A stretch of DNA of 64,000 bases from Cellulomonas fimi (GCF_028527925.1 NZ_JAPESW010000015.1:1-64000), one strand, 5' to 3'. Positions 19,030 through 26,992 are shown, counted from the stretch's first letter. Numbers and translations are program-made. The notes: generated by a model not told the origin, from the sequence alone.

Positions 19030-19530
19030 ATGAGCACGGGACACCGGGGCGAGCGGCGCGCGGCGGTCGTCGTCGTGTCCGACCGGTCGTCCGCCGGGAC
19101 GCGCGAGGACCGGTCCGGGCCCGTGGCGCGCGACCTGCTGGCCGGGGCCGGTTTCGCTGTCGGCGAGGTCGTCGTGGTGCCCGACGGCGCGCTCCCGGTG
19201 CAGCACGCGATCGACGCGGCGGCGCGCGACGGTGTCCGGCTCGTCGTCACGTCCGGCGGGACCGGTGTCGGCCCGCGCGACCGGACGCCCGAGGGCACGC
19301 GTGCGGTGCTCGACCGCGAGCTCCCCGGGATCGCGGAGCTGCTGCGGCGCGAGTCGGCGCGGACCGTGCCGACGGCCGTCCTGTCCCGCGGGCTCGCGGG
19401 CGTGACCGCCGACGGAGTCGTCGTCGTCAACCTGCCGGGCTCCCCCGGGGGCGTCCGGGACAACCTGGCCACGCTGCTGCCGCTGCTCGACCACCTGCTC
19501 GACCAGGTCGCCGGGGGTGACCACGCATGA
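19030..19530 (+). CDS. mog: Molybdopterin adenylyltransferase (Mog/MoaB family)
   Basis: This 166-residue MoCF-fold protein has the family signature LVVTSGGTGVGPRDRTPEGT and the C-terminal VVVNLPGSPGGVRDNL. It adenylates molybdopterin before molybdate insertion by MoeA. TAGGCT (19018-19023) lies 6 nt before ATG 19030, giving an almost certain leaderless mRNA. The stop overlaps moaE (ATGA), which in turn overlaps moaA, so mog-moaE-moaA is one tightly coupled operon. Confidence 0.92.
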   Translation: MSTGHRGERRAAVVVVSDRSSAGTREDRSGPVARDLLAGAGFAVGEVVVVPDGALPVQHAIDAAARDGVRLVVTSGGTGVGPRDRTPEGTRAVLDRELPGIAELLRRESARTVPTAVLSRGLAGVTADGVVVVNLPGSPGGVRDNLATLLPLLDHLLDQVAGGDHA

Positions 19531-19949
19531 CCGTGCTGGCGCGGATCGACGACCGGCCGCTTGACCTGCTGTTTCACGTGGAACATGTGAGCGACGCGCG
19601 CGCGGGCGCGGTCGCGACGTTCGTCGGGCTGGTCCGCGACCACGACCCGTCGGTGGACGGCAAGGTCGTCGCGCTGGAGTACAGCGCGCACCCCGACGCG
19701 GCTGCGGTGCTGACACGGCTCGCCGAAGACGCGGCGGCGGACGACGACGTGATCGGGCTCGCGGTGAGCCACCGCGTCGGGCGGCTGGAGGTCGGGGAGG
19801 CGGCGATCGTGTGCGCCGTCGCGACCGCGCACCGCGCCGAGGCGTTCGAGGTGTGCCGGGCGCTCGTCGAGACCGTCAAGGCCGAGCTGCCCGTCTGGAA
19901 GCGCGAGGTCCTCGCGGACGGGTCGCACGTGTGGGTGGGGATGACATGA
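19527..19949 (+). CDS. moaE: Molybdopterin synthase catalytic subunit
   Basis: MoaE (140 residues) pairs with MoaD to add the dithiolene sulfurs. The core has AGAVATFVGLVRDHD, GKVVALEYSAHPDA, AVSHRVGRLEVGEAAI and the catalytic lysine region VKAELPVWKREVL. Residues 14-20 (LLFHVEH) are unusual for the family and are encoded by a parS-like site at 19570-19585; the DNA signal seems to dictate the peptide there. It is coupled to mog and moaA by 4-bp overlaps. Confidence 0.95.
   Translation: MTVLARIDDRPLDLLFHVEHVSDARAGAVATFVGLVRDHDPSVDGKVVALEYSAHPDAAAVLTRLAEDAAADDDVIGLAVSHRVGRLEVGEAAIVCAVATAHRAEAFEVCRALVETVKAELPVWKREVLADGSHVWVGMT
19570..19585. other. parS: parS-type centromere site (ParB-binding) inside moaE
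   Basis: TGTTTCACGTGGAACA fits the bacterial parS consensus (TGTTNCACGTGAAACA) and carries the actinobacterial core GTTTCACGTGGAAC (19571-19584). It lies in the moaE reading frame at codons 15-20. No second copy was noticed in this window. parS sites usually lie in the oriC-proximal part of the chromosome. Confidence 0.85.
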
Positions 19950-21073
19950 CGGACCTCCCGATGCCGACGGTGCGGGACGCGTCGTCCGAGAGTCACGTCC
20001 GCGTCCCGTCGCGGGCCGACGCGCCTCAGGATCACGCGCTCCAGGAGCGCGCGCCGCAGGCCGGCACCCCTGTCGAGGGCCCGCTCGTCGACCGGTTCGG
20101 GCGGGCGCACCACGACCTGCGCATCTCGCTGACCGACCGGTGCTCGCTGCGGTGCACGTACTGCATGCCCGCCGAGGGCGTCCCGTGGCTCGCCCGCTCG
20201 ACGATGCTCAGCACCGACGAGATCGTGCGGGTCGCGCGCGTGGGCGTCGAGCTCGGGATCACGGAGATCCGCCTGACCGGCGGCGAGCCGCTGCTGCGCG
20301 TCGACGTCGTCGACGTCGTCCGGCGCCTGACCGCGCTCACCGGACCGCACGGCAGCCCCGAGGTGTCCCTCACGACCAACGCGCTGCGCCTGCCCGCGCT
20401 CGCGTCGCCGCTGCGCGACGCCGGGCTGTCGCGCGTGAACGTCAGCCTCGACACGCTCGACCGCGGCAAGTTCATCGAGCTGACCCGGCGCGACAAGCTC
20501 GTCGAGACGCTGGCCGGCCTCGCCGCCGCCGACGCCGCCGGGCTGCACCCCGTGAAGATCAACGCCGTCGCGATGCGCGGGGTCAACGACGACGAGGTCG
20601 TCGCGCTCACGCGGTTCGCCGTGGACCGCGGGTACCAGATGCGGTTCATCGAGCAGATGCCGCTCGACGGCGGGCACACGTGGGACCGCACGCAGATGGT
20701 CACGCAGGCGGAGATCCTCGACCGGCTGACCTCGGCCTTCACGCTCACCGAGGTGCCAGGGCGGGGCGCCGCGCCCGCCGAGCTCTGGTACGTCGACGGC
20801 GGGCCGCAGACGGTCGGCGTCATCGCCTCCGTCACCGCACCCTTCTGCGCGGCGTGCGACCGGCTGCGGCTCACCGCCGACGGGCAGCTGCGCGCGTGCC
20901 TCTTCGCGCAGGACGAGGTCGACGTGCGGGCCGCCGTGCGGGACGAGGCGCTCGACGACGCCGCCGTGGCCGACGCGTTCCGGCGCTGCCTCGCCGGCAA
21001 GAAGGCCGGTCACGGCATCGGGGAGCCGACCTTCCGGCAGCCCGACCGGCCCATGAGCGCGATCGGCGGCTGA
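19946..21073 (+). CDS. moaA: GTP 3',8-cyclase
   Basis: MoaA is a radical-SAM enzyme that starts molybdopterin synthesis from GTP. ATG 19946 overlaps the moaE stop; the first ~40 residues are a variable extension. The SAM cluster is CSLRCTYCMP, followed by LTGGEPLLR. The second 4Fe-4S cluster is FCAACDRLRLTADG with the later RACLF Cys, and the C-terminus ends in the conserved GG (SAIGG). Length is 375 residues. Pathway partner MoaC is encoded at 26516-26992. Confidence 0.96.
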   Translation: MTDLPMPTVRDASSESHVRVPSRADAPQDHALQERAPQAGTPVEGPLVDRFGRAHHDLRISLTDRCSLRCTYCMPAEGVPWLARSTMLSTDEIVRVARVGVELGITEIRLTGGEPLLRVDVVDVVRRLTALTGPHGSPEVSLTTNALRLPALASPLRDAGLSRVNVSLDTLDRGKFIELTRRDKLVETLAGLAAADAAGLHPVKINAVAMRGVNDDEVVALTRFAVDRGYQMRFIEQMPLDGGHTWDRTQMVTQAEILDRLTSAFTLTEVPGRGAAPAELWYVDGGPQTVGVIASVTAPFCAACDRLRLTADGQLRACLFAQDEVDVRAAVRDEALDDAAVADAFRRCLAGKKAGHGIGEPTFRQPDRPMSAIGG

Positions 21074-21185
21074 CCGCGAGCCCGGGCTCTTCGGACGCCG
21101 TGCCCCCGCGGCCGAGAAGCGCCGGTCGGATGCGAGGTCGCTGGGTAGGTCGGTGTCTGGCTGATACCTGATCTGGAGGCGCGCC

Positions 21186-21428
21186 GTGGCGATGACCCTG
21201 CGGCTCGACCCGGCCGACGAGGACCTGCTGCGCAAGGTCGCGGAGCGAGAGAAGCGCACGATGACCGACGTCGTGGCGATCGCCGTCCGTGAGCACGCGG
21301 CCCGGCTCGACGCGGCCGACGAGGACGCGTCGCTCGCCGCCCGGTCTGCCCGGCGCTCGGCCGCCGCGCGGGCGATCCGCGACTCGATCGCCGACAACGC
21401 CGAGGCTCTCGACCTGCTCTCTCGATGA
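21186..21428 (+). CDS. Antitoxin of a Doc-type toxin-antitoxin pair
   Basis: GTG 21186 has GGAGG (21175-21179) 6 nt upstream; ATG 21192 is less well placed. The 80-residue product begins with a strand-helix-helix segment (MTLRLDPADEDLLRKVAERE, then MTDVVAIAVREHAARL) like a ribbon-helix-helix DNA-binding antitoxin and ends in a charged, flexible helix that could mask the toxin. Its stop overlaps the toxin start (ATGA). An imperfect inverted repeat (GGTGTC and GATACC, about 21150-21170) may be the autoregulatory operator. Confidence 0.75.
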   Translation: MAMTLRLDPADEDLLRKVAEREKRTMTDVVAIAVREHAARLDAADEDASLAARSARRSAAARAIRDSIADNAEALDLLSR

Positions 21429-21811
21429 CCGCGTTCGTCCATGTCGACATGGAGGACGGGCTCGACTTCTGCGAGCTGCTCGGGCTCTACATCCGCGACG
21501 AGGGAGCCCTGGCGTCCGCGCTCGCGCGGCCTGCGGCGGTCGTCTGGGGCGTCGAGGCCTACACCGGTCCGCACGCGAAGGCGGCGGCGCTGCTGGACGC
21601 GCTCAACCGCTCGCGCCCCCTCCTCGACGGCAACAAGCGACTCTCCTGGACCATGACGGACGTGCTCTACCGGCTCCACGGCCATCGGCTGGTCGCGGAG
21701 CCGCACGACGTCGACGCGTTCGTCCGATCCGTCGGCGGCGACGACCACGTGACGCTCGAGGAGATCGCCGCCTGGCTGGAGGCGCACGCACGCCCGCTCG
21801 ACGAGCGGTAG
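21425..21811 (+). CDS. doc: Doc/Fic-type toxin with substituted catalytic histidine
   Basis: This 128-residue protein has the Doc layout, with a C-terminal motif PLLDGNKRLSW matching the Fic/Doc consensus HxFxDGNKR except that the leading His is Arg (Arg64) and the Phe is Leu. P1 Doc phosphorylates EF-Tu and needs that His. The rest (GPHAKAAALLDAL before the motif, helical C-terminus VTLEEIAAWLEAH) is intact. It could be an inactivated toxin, a modified Fic reaction, or a lineage variant. It is coupled to the antitoxin gene by a 4-bp overlap. Confidence 0.8.
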   Translation: MTAFVHVDMEDGLDFCELLGLYIRDEGALASALARPAAVVWGVEAYTGPHAKAAALLDALNRSRPLLDGNKRLSWTMTDVLYRLHGHRLVAEPHDVDAFVRSVGGDDHVTLEEIAAWLEAHARPLDER

Positions 21812-21843
21812 CGCGCACCGCGTCGCCCGTCGTCGTAGCCGGC

Positions 21844-22740
21844 ATGACGCGCCGGTGCGACGATCGGAGGGTGAGCGAGCGGTCGGGCGCTCGTCCCCGC
21901 GCCTCGCGACGGCTGACGTCCGTGGTCGTCGTGGTGGCCGTCGCGCTCGTCCTCGGGCTCGCGGGGGTCGCGCTGATGCAGCGGTCGATCGTGTTCGTCC
22001 CGGACCGCCGGCAGCCGCCACCGGTCGGGTCGGTCCTGCCGGGTGCGCGGGACGTCGAGCTGCGGACGTCGGACGGGCTGGCGCTCACGGCGTGGTACCT
22101 CCCCGCTCCCCTGGGATGCGCGTCGACCGTCCTCGTCGCACCGGGGAACGGCGGGAACCGGGCCTCGCGGGCCGCCCTCGCGTCGGCCCTGCACGACGCC
22201 GGCTTCGGGGTGCTCCTGGTCGAGTACCGCGGCTACGGCGGCAACCCGGGCGCCCCGTCGGAGGAGGGCCTCGCGCGCGACGCGCGGGCGGCTCGCGACT
22301 TCCTGCGCGACGCCGGTGTCCCGGCCGCGGCCACCGTGTACCTGGGCGAGAGCCTCGGGGCGGCGGTCGCGAGCGGGCTGGCCGCCGAGCACCCGCCTGC
22401 GGCGCTGGTCCTGCGGTCCCCGTTCACGACGCTCGCCGACGCGGCCCGGGCGGTCACGGGCGTCCCGCTCGGGTGGTTGCTGCGCGACCGGTTCGACGTC
22501 GTCGAGCACGTCGGGCAGGTGACCGTGCCCGTGGCGGTCGTCCACGGCGACGCGGACACGACGGTCCCGGCGCGGCTCAGCCGCCAGGTCGCGGATGCGG
22601 CGCGGCGGGCCGGGTCACCGGTCGTCGAGGTCGAGGTGCCGGGCGGTGGTCACAACGACCGGGCCCTCGCGGCCGGTCCGGCGCTGGTCGGCGCCGTCGT
22701 GGACGTCGCGCGGCTCGGCGGCGTCGCACCGTGCCCATGA
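21844..22740 (+). CDS. Membrane-anchored alpha/beta hydrolase (BEM46-like)
   Basis: Starts are possible at ATG 21844 or GTG 21871; the former gives 298 residues. A basic head and one TM helix (SVVVVVAVALVLGLAGVAL) are followed by an alpha/beta hydrolase with LVEYRGYGGNPG, nucleophile Ser in YLGESLGAAVA, acid in VVHGDADTTVP and His in GGGHND. The family includes YqkD/BEM46 esterase-like proteins acting at the membrane surface; substrate unknown. A hairpin terminator follows directly. Confidence 0.88.
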   Translation: MTRRCDDRRVSERSGARPRASRRLTSVVVVVAVALVLGLAGVALMQRSIVFVPDRRQPPPVGSVLPGARDVELRTSDGLALTAWYLPAPLGCASTVLVAPGNGGNRASRAALASALHDAGFGVLLVEYRGYGGNPGAPSEEGLARDARAARDFLRDAGVPAAATVYLGESLGAAVASGLAAEHPPAALVLRSPFTTLADAARAVTGVPLGWLLRDRFDVVEHVGQVTVPVAVVHGDADTTVPARLSRQVADAARRAGSPVVEVEVPGGGHNDRALAAGPALVGAVVDVARLGGVAPCP

Positions 22741-22780
22741 CGACGCCCGGCCACCTCAGGAGCTGGCGGCCGGGCGTCGT
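22740..22780. terminator. Bidirectional terminator between hydrolase and SRPBCC genes
   Basis: A perfect 13-bp stem (22740-22752 with 22768-22780) begins at the last base of the hydrolase stop and ends 15 bp before the convergent SRPBCC gene stop. Confidence 0.75.
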
Positions 22781-22794
22781 CGGGCGTCGGGCGG

Positions 22795-23241
22795 TCAGAC
22801 GTCGCCGCGCCAGGCGCCGGTCTCGGTGCCGCGGTTCTCGATGAACTCCTTGAACCGCTTGAGGTCGGCCTTGACCTGCAGGTCGTCCGCGCCGACGGCG
22901 GCACCGGCCTTCTCGACGAGCGAGTCCGGCTCCCACCGGGTCTCGACGTGCACGCGGGTCGTGGCGGCGTCGATCGCCTCGAAGGTCACGACACCCTCGT
23001 GGGTCGGGCCGTCGACGCTGCGCCACGCGACCCGCTGGTCGGGGTGCTGGTCGGTGATCTGCGCGTCGAACTCGCGCTCGACGCCGCCGATCGAGGTCCG
23101 CCAGTGCGTGAGCGTGTCGGTCACCTGGCGCACCTCCTCGACGCCTCCCATGAACCGCGGGAACTCCTCGAACTGCGTCCACTGGTCGTAGGCGGTGCTG
23201 ATCGGGACGGCCACCTCGATGGTCTCGTCGATCGTCGGCAT
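22795..23241 (-). CDS. SRPBCC (START-like cyclase/dehydrase) protein
   Basis: This 148-residue protein starts at ATG 23241 with AAGGGAG upstream. The pattern TIDETIEVAVPISTAYDQW, FEEFPRFMGGVEEV, WRTSIGGVEREFDAQI and RVAWRSVDGPTHEGVVTFE is that of polyketide_cyc2/coenzyme Q-binding COQ10-like SRPBCC proteins, which hold a hydrophobic ligand in a deep cavity. Such single-domain actinobacterial members have no assigned ligand. It has no obvious operon partner. Confidence 0.9.
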   Translation of the reverse strand: MPTIDETIEVAVPISTAYDQWTQFEEFPRFMGGVEEVRQVTDTLTHWRTSIGGVEREFDAQITDQHPDQRVAWRSVDGPTHEGVVTFEAIDAATTRVHVETRWEPDSLVEKAGAAVGADDLQVKADLKRFKEFIENRGTETGAWRGDV

Positions 23242-23434
23242 GCCGTGCTCCCTTCGCTCGGGACGGGGTTGTCGGGCCACGCTAGGTGGGCCCTGACCAG
23301 GTCGCGCGGCGAGCGCGGGACCTGTCGCCCGTTCCGGTGGAGGACGGCCGCTCGACGTGCGGAGGGGGCCGACGAGGCGCACCCTTCGGGCCCTGGGCCG
23401 CCGGTTGCGGTCCTGGCGGGGGACGCCGGGAACG

Positions 23435-24316
23435 TCACTCGCGCGTCGCGGACGCACGCGCGGTCGGGGTGAGCGACTGCGTGCCGATGACGCGGAGCAG
23501 CGCGAGCGCGTCGGCGGCAGGGCTCCCGGCCGGGGCCGAGTAGACGATGATCGCCTGGTCGCTGTCGGGCACGTGCAGCGCGTCGCAGTCGAGCGTGACC
23601 CGCCCGACGGTCGGGTGGTCCACCGACTTGCGGTGGCTGCGCCACAGGCTCGCGCCGCCCTCCTGCCACATGCGCTCGAAGTCGGGGCTCTCCCGGCGCA
23701 GCTCGGCGACGAGCTCGTTGAGGCGTGCGTCCTTCGGGTAGCGCGCGGCCGCGGTCCGCAGCGCCGCGACGGCCTGGGCGGCGGTCTCCTCGCGCTCCTC
23801 CGGCGACATCGCGACGCGGGTCCGCGGGCCGTACGGAGTCGTGCCGAGGAACCGGATCCGGTTGACGTTGCGCTCACGCACGGGCACGGACGACCAGTCG
23901 CCGAGCAGCGCCGACGCCATCGCGTTCCACGCGAGCACGTCGCCGCGCGCGTCGAGCAGCAGGACGGGCAGGTCGACGAGACGGTCCATGAGCCGCTGGA
24001 CGCTCGGGCGCACGACGTCGTCGACCGTCCCCGGGAGCGGCGGCGGCGAGCCGGCCAGGTGGAACAGCTCCGCACGCTCGTCGTCGTCGAGGCGGAGCGC
24101 CCGGGCCAGCGCCCGCAGGACCTGCGGGGAGGGGTGCGGGCCACGGCCCTGCTCGAGCCGCACGACGTAGTCGACGCTCACCCCGGCGAGCTGCGCGACC
24201 TCCTCGCGTCGCAGGCCCGCGACGCGGCGACGCTCGCCCGCCGGCAGCCCGACGTCCTGCGGCGACAGTCGGCCGCGCGCACGACGCAGCACCTGGGCGA
24301 GCTCCCCACGATCCAT
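23435..24316 (-). CDS. XRE-type regulator with MmyB-like ligand domain
   Basis: ATG 24316 gives 293 residues; GTG 24331 would add five. The N-terminal HTH reads RRVAGLRREEVAQLAGVSVDYVVRLEQG, and the C-terminal MmyB-like domain shows PVLLLDARGDVLAWN, a PAS-like fold reported to bind fatty acids in MmyB relatives. Actinobacteria commonly pair such regulators divergently with a short-chain dehydrogenase, as here (24430). It therefore most likely controls that SDR and itself from the 113-bp shared intergenic region. Confidence 0.9.
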   Translation of the reverse strand: MDRGELAQVLRRARGRLSPQDVGLPAGERRRVAGLRREEVAQLAGVSVDYVVRLEQGRGPHPSPQVLRALARALRLDDDERAELFHLAGSPPPLPGTVDDVVRPSVQRLMDRLVDLPVLLLDARGDVLAWNAMASALLGDWSSVPVRERNVNRIRFLGTTPYGPRTRVAMSPEEREETAAQAVAALRTAAARYPKDARLNELVAELRRESPDFERMWQEGGASLWRSHRKSVDHPTVGRVTLDCDALHVPDSDQAIIVYSAPAGSPAADALALLRVIGTQSLTPTARASATRE

Positions 24317-24429
24317 ACGCCCAGGATCCACCCGGGCACCCCCGGCGCGGGACCGCGCAGCGTGGGACCGCCGGTCCCAGGGTCCGCACGCCCTGGAGCC
24401 CGCCCGCGCCGCGGCGGAGGGTCGACGGC

Positions 24430-25137
24430 ATGGACACCACGATCGCCCTCGTCACGGGGGCCACCCAGGGGATCGGGCGGGAGACCGCCCACCGACTCGT
24501 CGCGCTCGGCTGGACCGTCTGGGTCGGCGCGCGCGACCTCACCGCCGGCGAGCGCGTCGCCGGCGAGCTCGGCGGCGACGCGCGGGCCGTGCGGCTCGAC
24601 GTCACCGACGACGCCTCGGTCGCCGACGCCGTGCGCGTCGTCGACGCCACCCACGGGCGCCTCGACGTGCTCGTCAACAACGCCGGGATCTCCGGCCGGA
24701 TCGTCGGACCGCGCGACACGCCGCCCGCCGACTTCCTGCCCGTCTACGGCGTCAACGTGCTCGGGCCCGTCCGCGTCACGCATGCGTTCCTGCCGCTGCT
24801 CGACCGGTCCGCCCAGCCGCGCGTCGTCATGGTGTCGAGCGGGCTCGGCTCGTTCGGCGTCACGACGGACCCGGGGCGGTTCGAGTCGACGATCGCCGGG
24901 CTCGCGTACCCGTCGTCGAAGGCCGCGCTCAACATGATCACGAGCCAGTACGCGAAGGTGCTCGACGGGTACCAGGTGCTCGCCGTCGACCCCGGCTACA
25001 CCGCGACCGGCCTCAACGGGTACCAGGGCTTCCAGACGGTCGAGCAGGGTGCCGAGGCCGTCGTCGCGGCCGCCACCGTCGGCCCGGACGCGCCGTCCGG
25101 GACGTTCCACGACCGGGCGGGCGCGCTGCCCTGGTGA
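24430..25137 (+). CDS. Short-chain dehydrogenase/reductase
   Basis: This 235-residue classical SDR has TGATQGIG near the N-terminus (NAD(P) binding), LVNNAG, a catalytic Ser in VMVSSGLG and YPSSK (Tyr and Lys). It is near the usual 250-residue length. Substrate is not predictable. It is divergent from the MmyB-like regulator and is followed by a strong hairpin. Confidence 0.92.
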   Translation: MDTTIALVTGATQGIGRETAHRLVALGWTVWVGARDLTAGERVAGELGGDARAVRLDVTDDASVADAVRVVDATHGRLDVLVNNAGISGRIVGPRDTPPADFLPVYGVNVLGPVRVTHAFLPLLDRSAQPRVVMVSSGLGSFGVTTDPGRFESTIAGLAYPSSKAALNMITSQYAKVLDGYQVLAVDPGYTATGLNGYQGFQTVEQGAEAVVAAATVGPDAPSGTFHDRAGALPW

Positions 25138-25143
25138 TCGGGC

Positions 25144-25176
25144 GACCCGTCCGGCGTGCGACGCGCCGGACGGGTC
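25144..25176. terminator. Bidirectional terminator between SDR and moaD
   Basis: A perfect 13-bp stem (25144-25156 with 25164-25176) with a 7-nt loop overlaps the last two bases of moaD and lies 7 bp after the SDR stop. Confidence 0.75.
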
Positions 25177-25480
25177 AGCCGCCCGCGAAGGGCGGCAGGA
25201 CGTCGAGCGTCACGCCCGCGCGGACCTCGTCGTCGCCCTCGACCCGCGAACCGTCGGCGAGCAGCGCGCAGCGGGTCAGCACCGCGGCCAGGTCGGGGTG
25301 GCGGCGCGTCATCTCGGCGACGACCTGGGCCGCGGTACCCGCCGGGACGGTCTCGGTGTCGACGCCGGCCACCTCCGCCGCTGCGGCGAAGTAGCGCACG
25401 GACACCGTTCCCGCCGCCTGGCCCACTCCGGCCCCGGCGTCCGTCCGCGCAGCGGCCCGCGCGCTCGCGGGCGTCGTCAC
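25175..25480 (-). CDS. moaD: Molybdopterin synthase sulfur carrier subunit
   Basis: MoaD is a ubiquitin-like carrier that ends in a Gly-Gly whose C-terminus is thiocarboxylated by MoeB/ThiF-type enzymes. Here the C-terminus is DVLPPFAGG and the fold is visible from VSVRYFAAAAEVAG to LLADGSRVEGDDEV. GTG 25480 overlaps the preceding stop (GTGA) and adds ~25 variable residues; total 101 residues. It is the last gene of moeA-moaC-mobA-DUF6457-moaD. Confidence 0.92.
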   Translation of the reverse strand: MTTPASARAAARTDAGAGVGQAAGTVSVRYFAAAAEVAGVDTETVPAGTAAQVVAEMTRRHPDLAAVLTRCALLADGSRVEGDDEVRAGVTLDVLPPFAGG

Positions 25481-25752
25481 GGCAGCACGTTCTCGTCCGA
25501 CGCCCACGCCAGCGCGGCGCGGCGCGCGGTCGCCAGGACGTCCTCGCCCGAGCGGCCGGAGGCGATCGCGAGACCCGCGACCAGCATCGTCACCGGGACG
25601 GCCGGCCGCGCGACCGAGTGCGCGACGTCCGCCGCGACGTCGAGGATCTGCTCGACGTCGACGAGCGTCGGGTCGACGCCGAGCTCGGCGGCGACGTGCT
25701 CCACCCAGGCGGGCAGGTCCGCGCCGGGCGCCCTGCGGGGGTCTGTGCTCAC
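25477..25752 (-). CDS. DUF6457-like small protein of molybdenum-cofactor operons
   Basis: This 91-residue acidic, helical protein (WVEHVAAELGVDPTLVDVEQI, DVAADVAHSVARPAVPVT, SGRSGEDVLATARRAALAWA) matches the small DUF6457 protein often found beside or fused to MobA in actinobacteria (recognised from memory). It overlaps mobA upstream and moaD downstream by 4 bp each, which supports a role tied to molybdenum-cofactor maturation; no activity is known to me. Confidence 0.75.
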   Translation of the reverse strand: MSTDPRRAPGADLPAWVEHVAAELGVDPTLVDVEQILDVAADVAHSVARPAVPVTMLVAGLAIASGRSGEDVLATARRAALAWASDENVLP

Positions 25753-26519
25753 GGTGTCCTCCGATCGTCGTCAGGGTCGATGGTGCCACCGGACAGGCGG
25801 GCGTCGAGGCGCCGCACGTCGTCCCACGTGTCCGCGTCCGCGCCGGCGTCGTCGGGGTCGGGGACGTCGACGAGCCGCAGCCCGGCGACCAGGCTCCGCA
25901 CCGACGCGTCGCGCGGGCCGTCCGGGAGCGCCGCGAGCGCGGCGTCGAGCGCGGACCGGCGGTAGGCGGCGACGAGGTGCTGCGGCGACCCGTCCGCGGC
26001 GACCAGCCGGGCGCCGTCCGCATCGGGTGCGGCGAGCGCCGCGGCGACGAGCGCGGGCACGACGCGCGCGGCACCGGGGACGTCGCACGCGAGCACCACG
26101 ACGAGCGGGTCCTCGTCGTGGGGAGGCACCCGCGGCACGGCTCCGTCACGCGCCGACTCCTCGTCGACCGGCACGGCGTCCTCGACGACGGGGGCGAGCG
26201 CGATCGGGGGCGCGTCGTCGTCGGTGGAGGCGTCCCCGGCGACCGGGTGCCGAGGGTGCGCGGTCGTGCGTGCGGACAAGGCCGCGAGGCCAGCGGCGAG
26301 GCCGGCGACCGGACCGCCGAACGCGGGCGACTCCTGGACGGTCGGGACGCCCGGGCGGGCGACCGAGGGCGGTCCGACGACGACGATCGCGCGGGCACCG
26401 GCGACCGCCGCGAGCGCGTGGTCGAGCAGCGCCTGACCAGCGACGACGACCGCCCCCTTGTCGGTGCCGCCGAGCCGTCGCGCGCGCCCGCCCGCGAGGA
26501 CGACCGCGTCGAACGTCAC
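25749..26519 (-). CDS. mobA: Molybdenum cofactor guanylyltransferase
   Basis: MobA attaches GMP to molybdopterin. The nucleotide-binding start VVLAGGRARRLGGTDKG, VVVLACDVPGA and QHLVAAYRRSAL are visible. About 45 residues in the middle (near 90-140) form an Asp/Ala/Pro-rich insertion that interrupts the usual GPVAGLAAGL...ACD spacing. Length 256 against about 195 for E. coli MobA. ATG 26519 overlaps the moaC stop. Use of the guanine dinucleotide form would imply DMSO-reductase-family molybdoenzymes elsewhere in the genome. Confidence 0.9.
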   Translation of the reverse strand: MTFDAVVLAGGRARRLGGTDKGAVVVAGQALLDHALAAVAGARAIVVVGPPSVARPGVPTVQESPAFGGPVAGLAAGLAALSARTTAHPRHPVAGDASTDDDAPPIALAPVVEDAVPVDEESARDGAVPRVPPHDEDPLVVVLACDVPGAARVVPALVAAALAAPDADGARLVAADGSPQHLVAAYRRSALDAALAALPDGPRDASVRSLVAGLRLVDVPDPDDAGADADTWDDVRRLDARLSGGTIDPDDDRRTP

Positions 26520-26992
26520 GGCTCGCGCCGCCAGTCGCCGGACTTGCCGCCGGTCTTGGCCTCGAGCCGCACGTCGGCGATCGACACGGACTTGTCGAGT
26601 CCCTTGACCATGTCGACGACCGCGAGCGCCGTGACGGAGACGGCTGTCAGCGCCTCCATCTCGACGCCTGTGCGGTCCGCGGTGCGGACGGTCGCCTCGA
26701 TCGCGACCCCGTCGTCCTCCACGCGCAGGTCGACGACGACGCCGTGCACGCCGATGACGTGCGCGAGCGGCAGCAGCTCGGCGGTGCGCTTGGCCGCGGC
26801 GATCCCGGCGACCCGCGCGACCGCGAGCACGTCGCCCTTCGGGACGGTGCCGTCGCGCAGCGCGGCGACGACGTCCGGCCCGCAGACGACGCGGCCCGTC
26901 GCGGTCGCGGCACGGACGGTCGGCTGCTTCTGCGTGACGTCGACCATGCGGGCGTGGCCGGCGGCGTCGAGGTGGGTGAACGGCTGCGTCAT
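26516..26992 (-). CDS. moaC: Cyclic pyranopterin monophosphate synthase
   Basis: MoaC (158 residues) converts the MoaA product to cPMP. Family landmarks: ARMVDVTQKQPTVRAA, GIAAAKRTAELLPLAH, RTGVEMEALTAVSVTAL, DMVKGLDKS and the C-terminal KTGGKSGDW. ATG 26992 overlaps the moeA stop (ATGA). It completes the moaA-moaC pair although the two genes are 5 kb apart on opposite strands. Confidence 0.96.
   Translation of the reverse strand: MTQPFTHLDAAGHARMVDVTQKQPTVRAATATGRVVCGPDVVAALRDGTVPKGDVLAVARVAGIAAAKRTAELLPLAHVIGVHGVVVDLRVEDDGVAIEATVRTADRTGVEMEALTAVSVTALAVVDMVKGLDKSVSIADVRLEAKTGGKSGDWRREP

Noticed and set aside
21078..21089. Terminator after moaA (GAGCCCGGGCTC)
   Set aside because: The 12-bp palindrome has no loop and cannot form a hairpin terminator as such.
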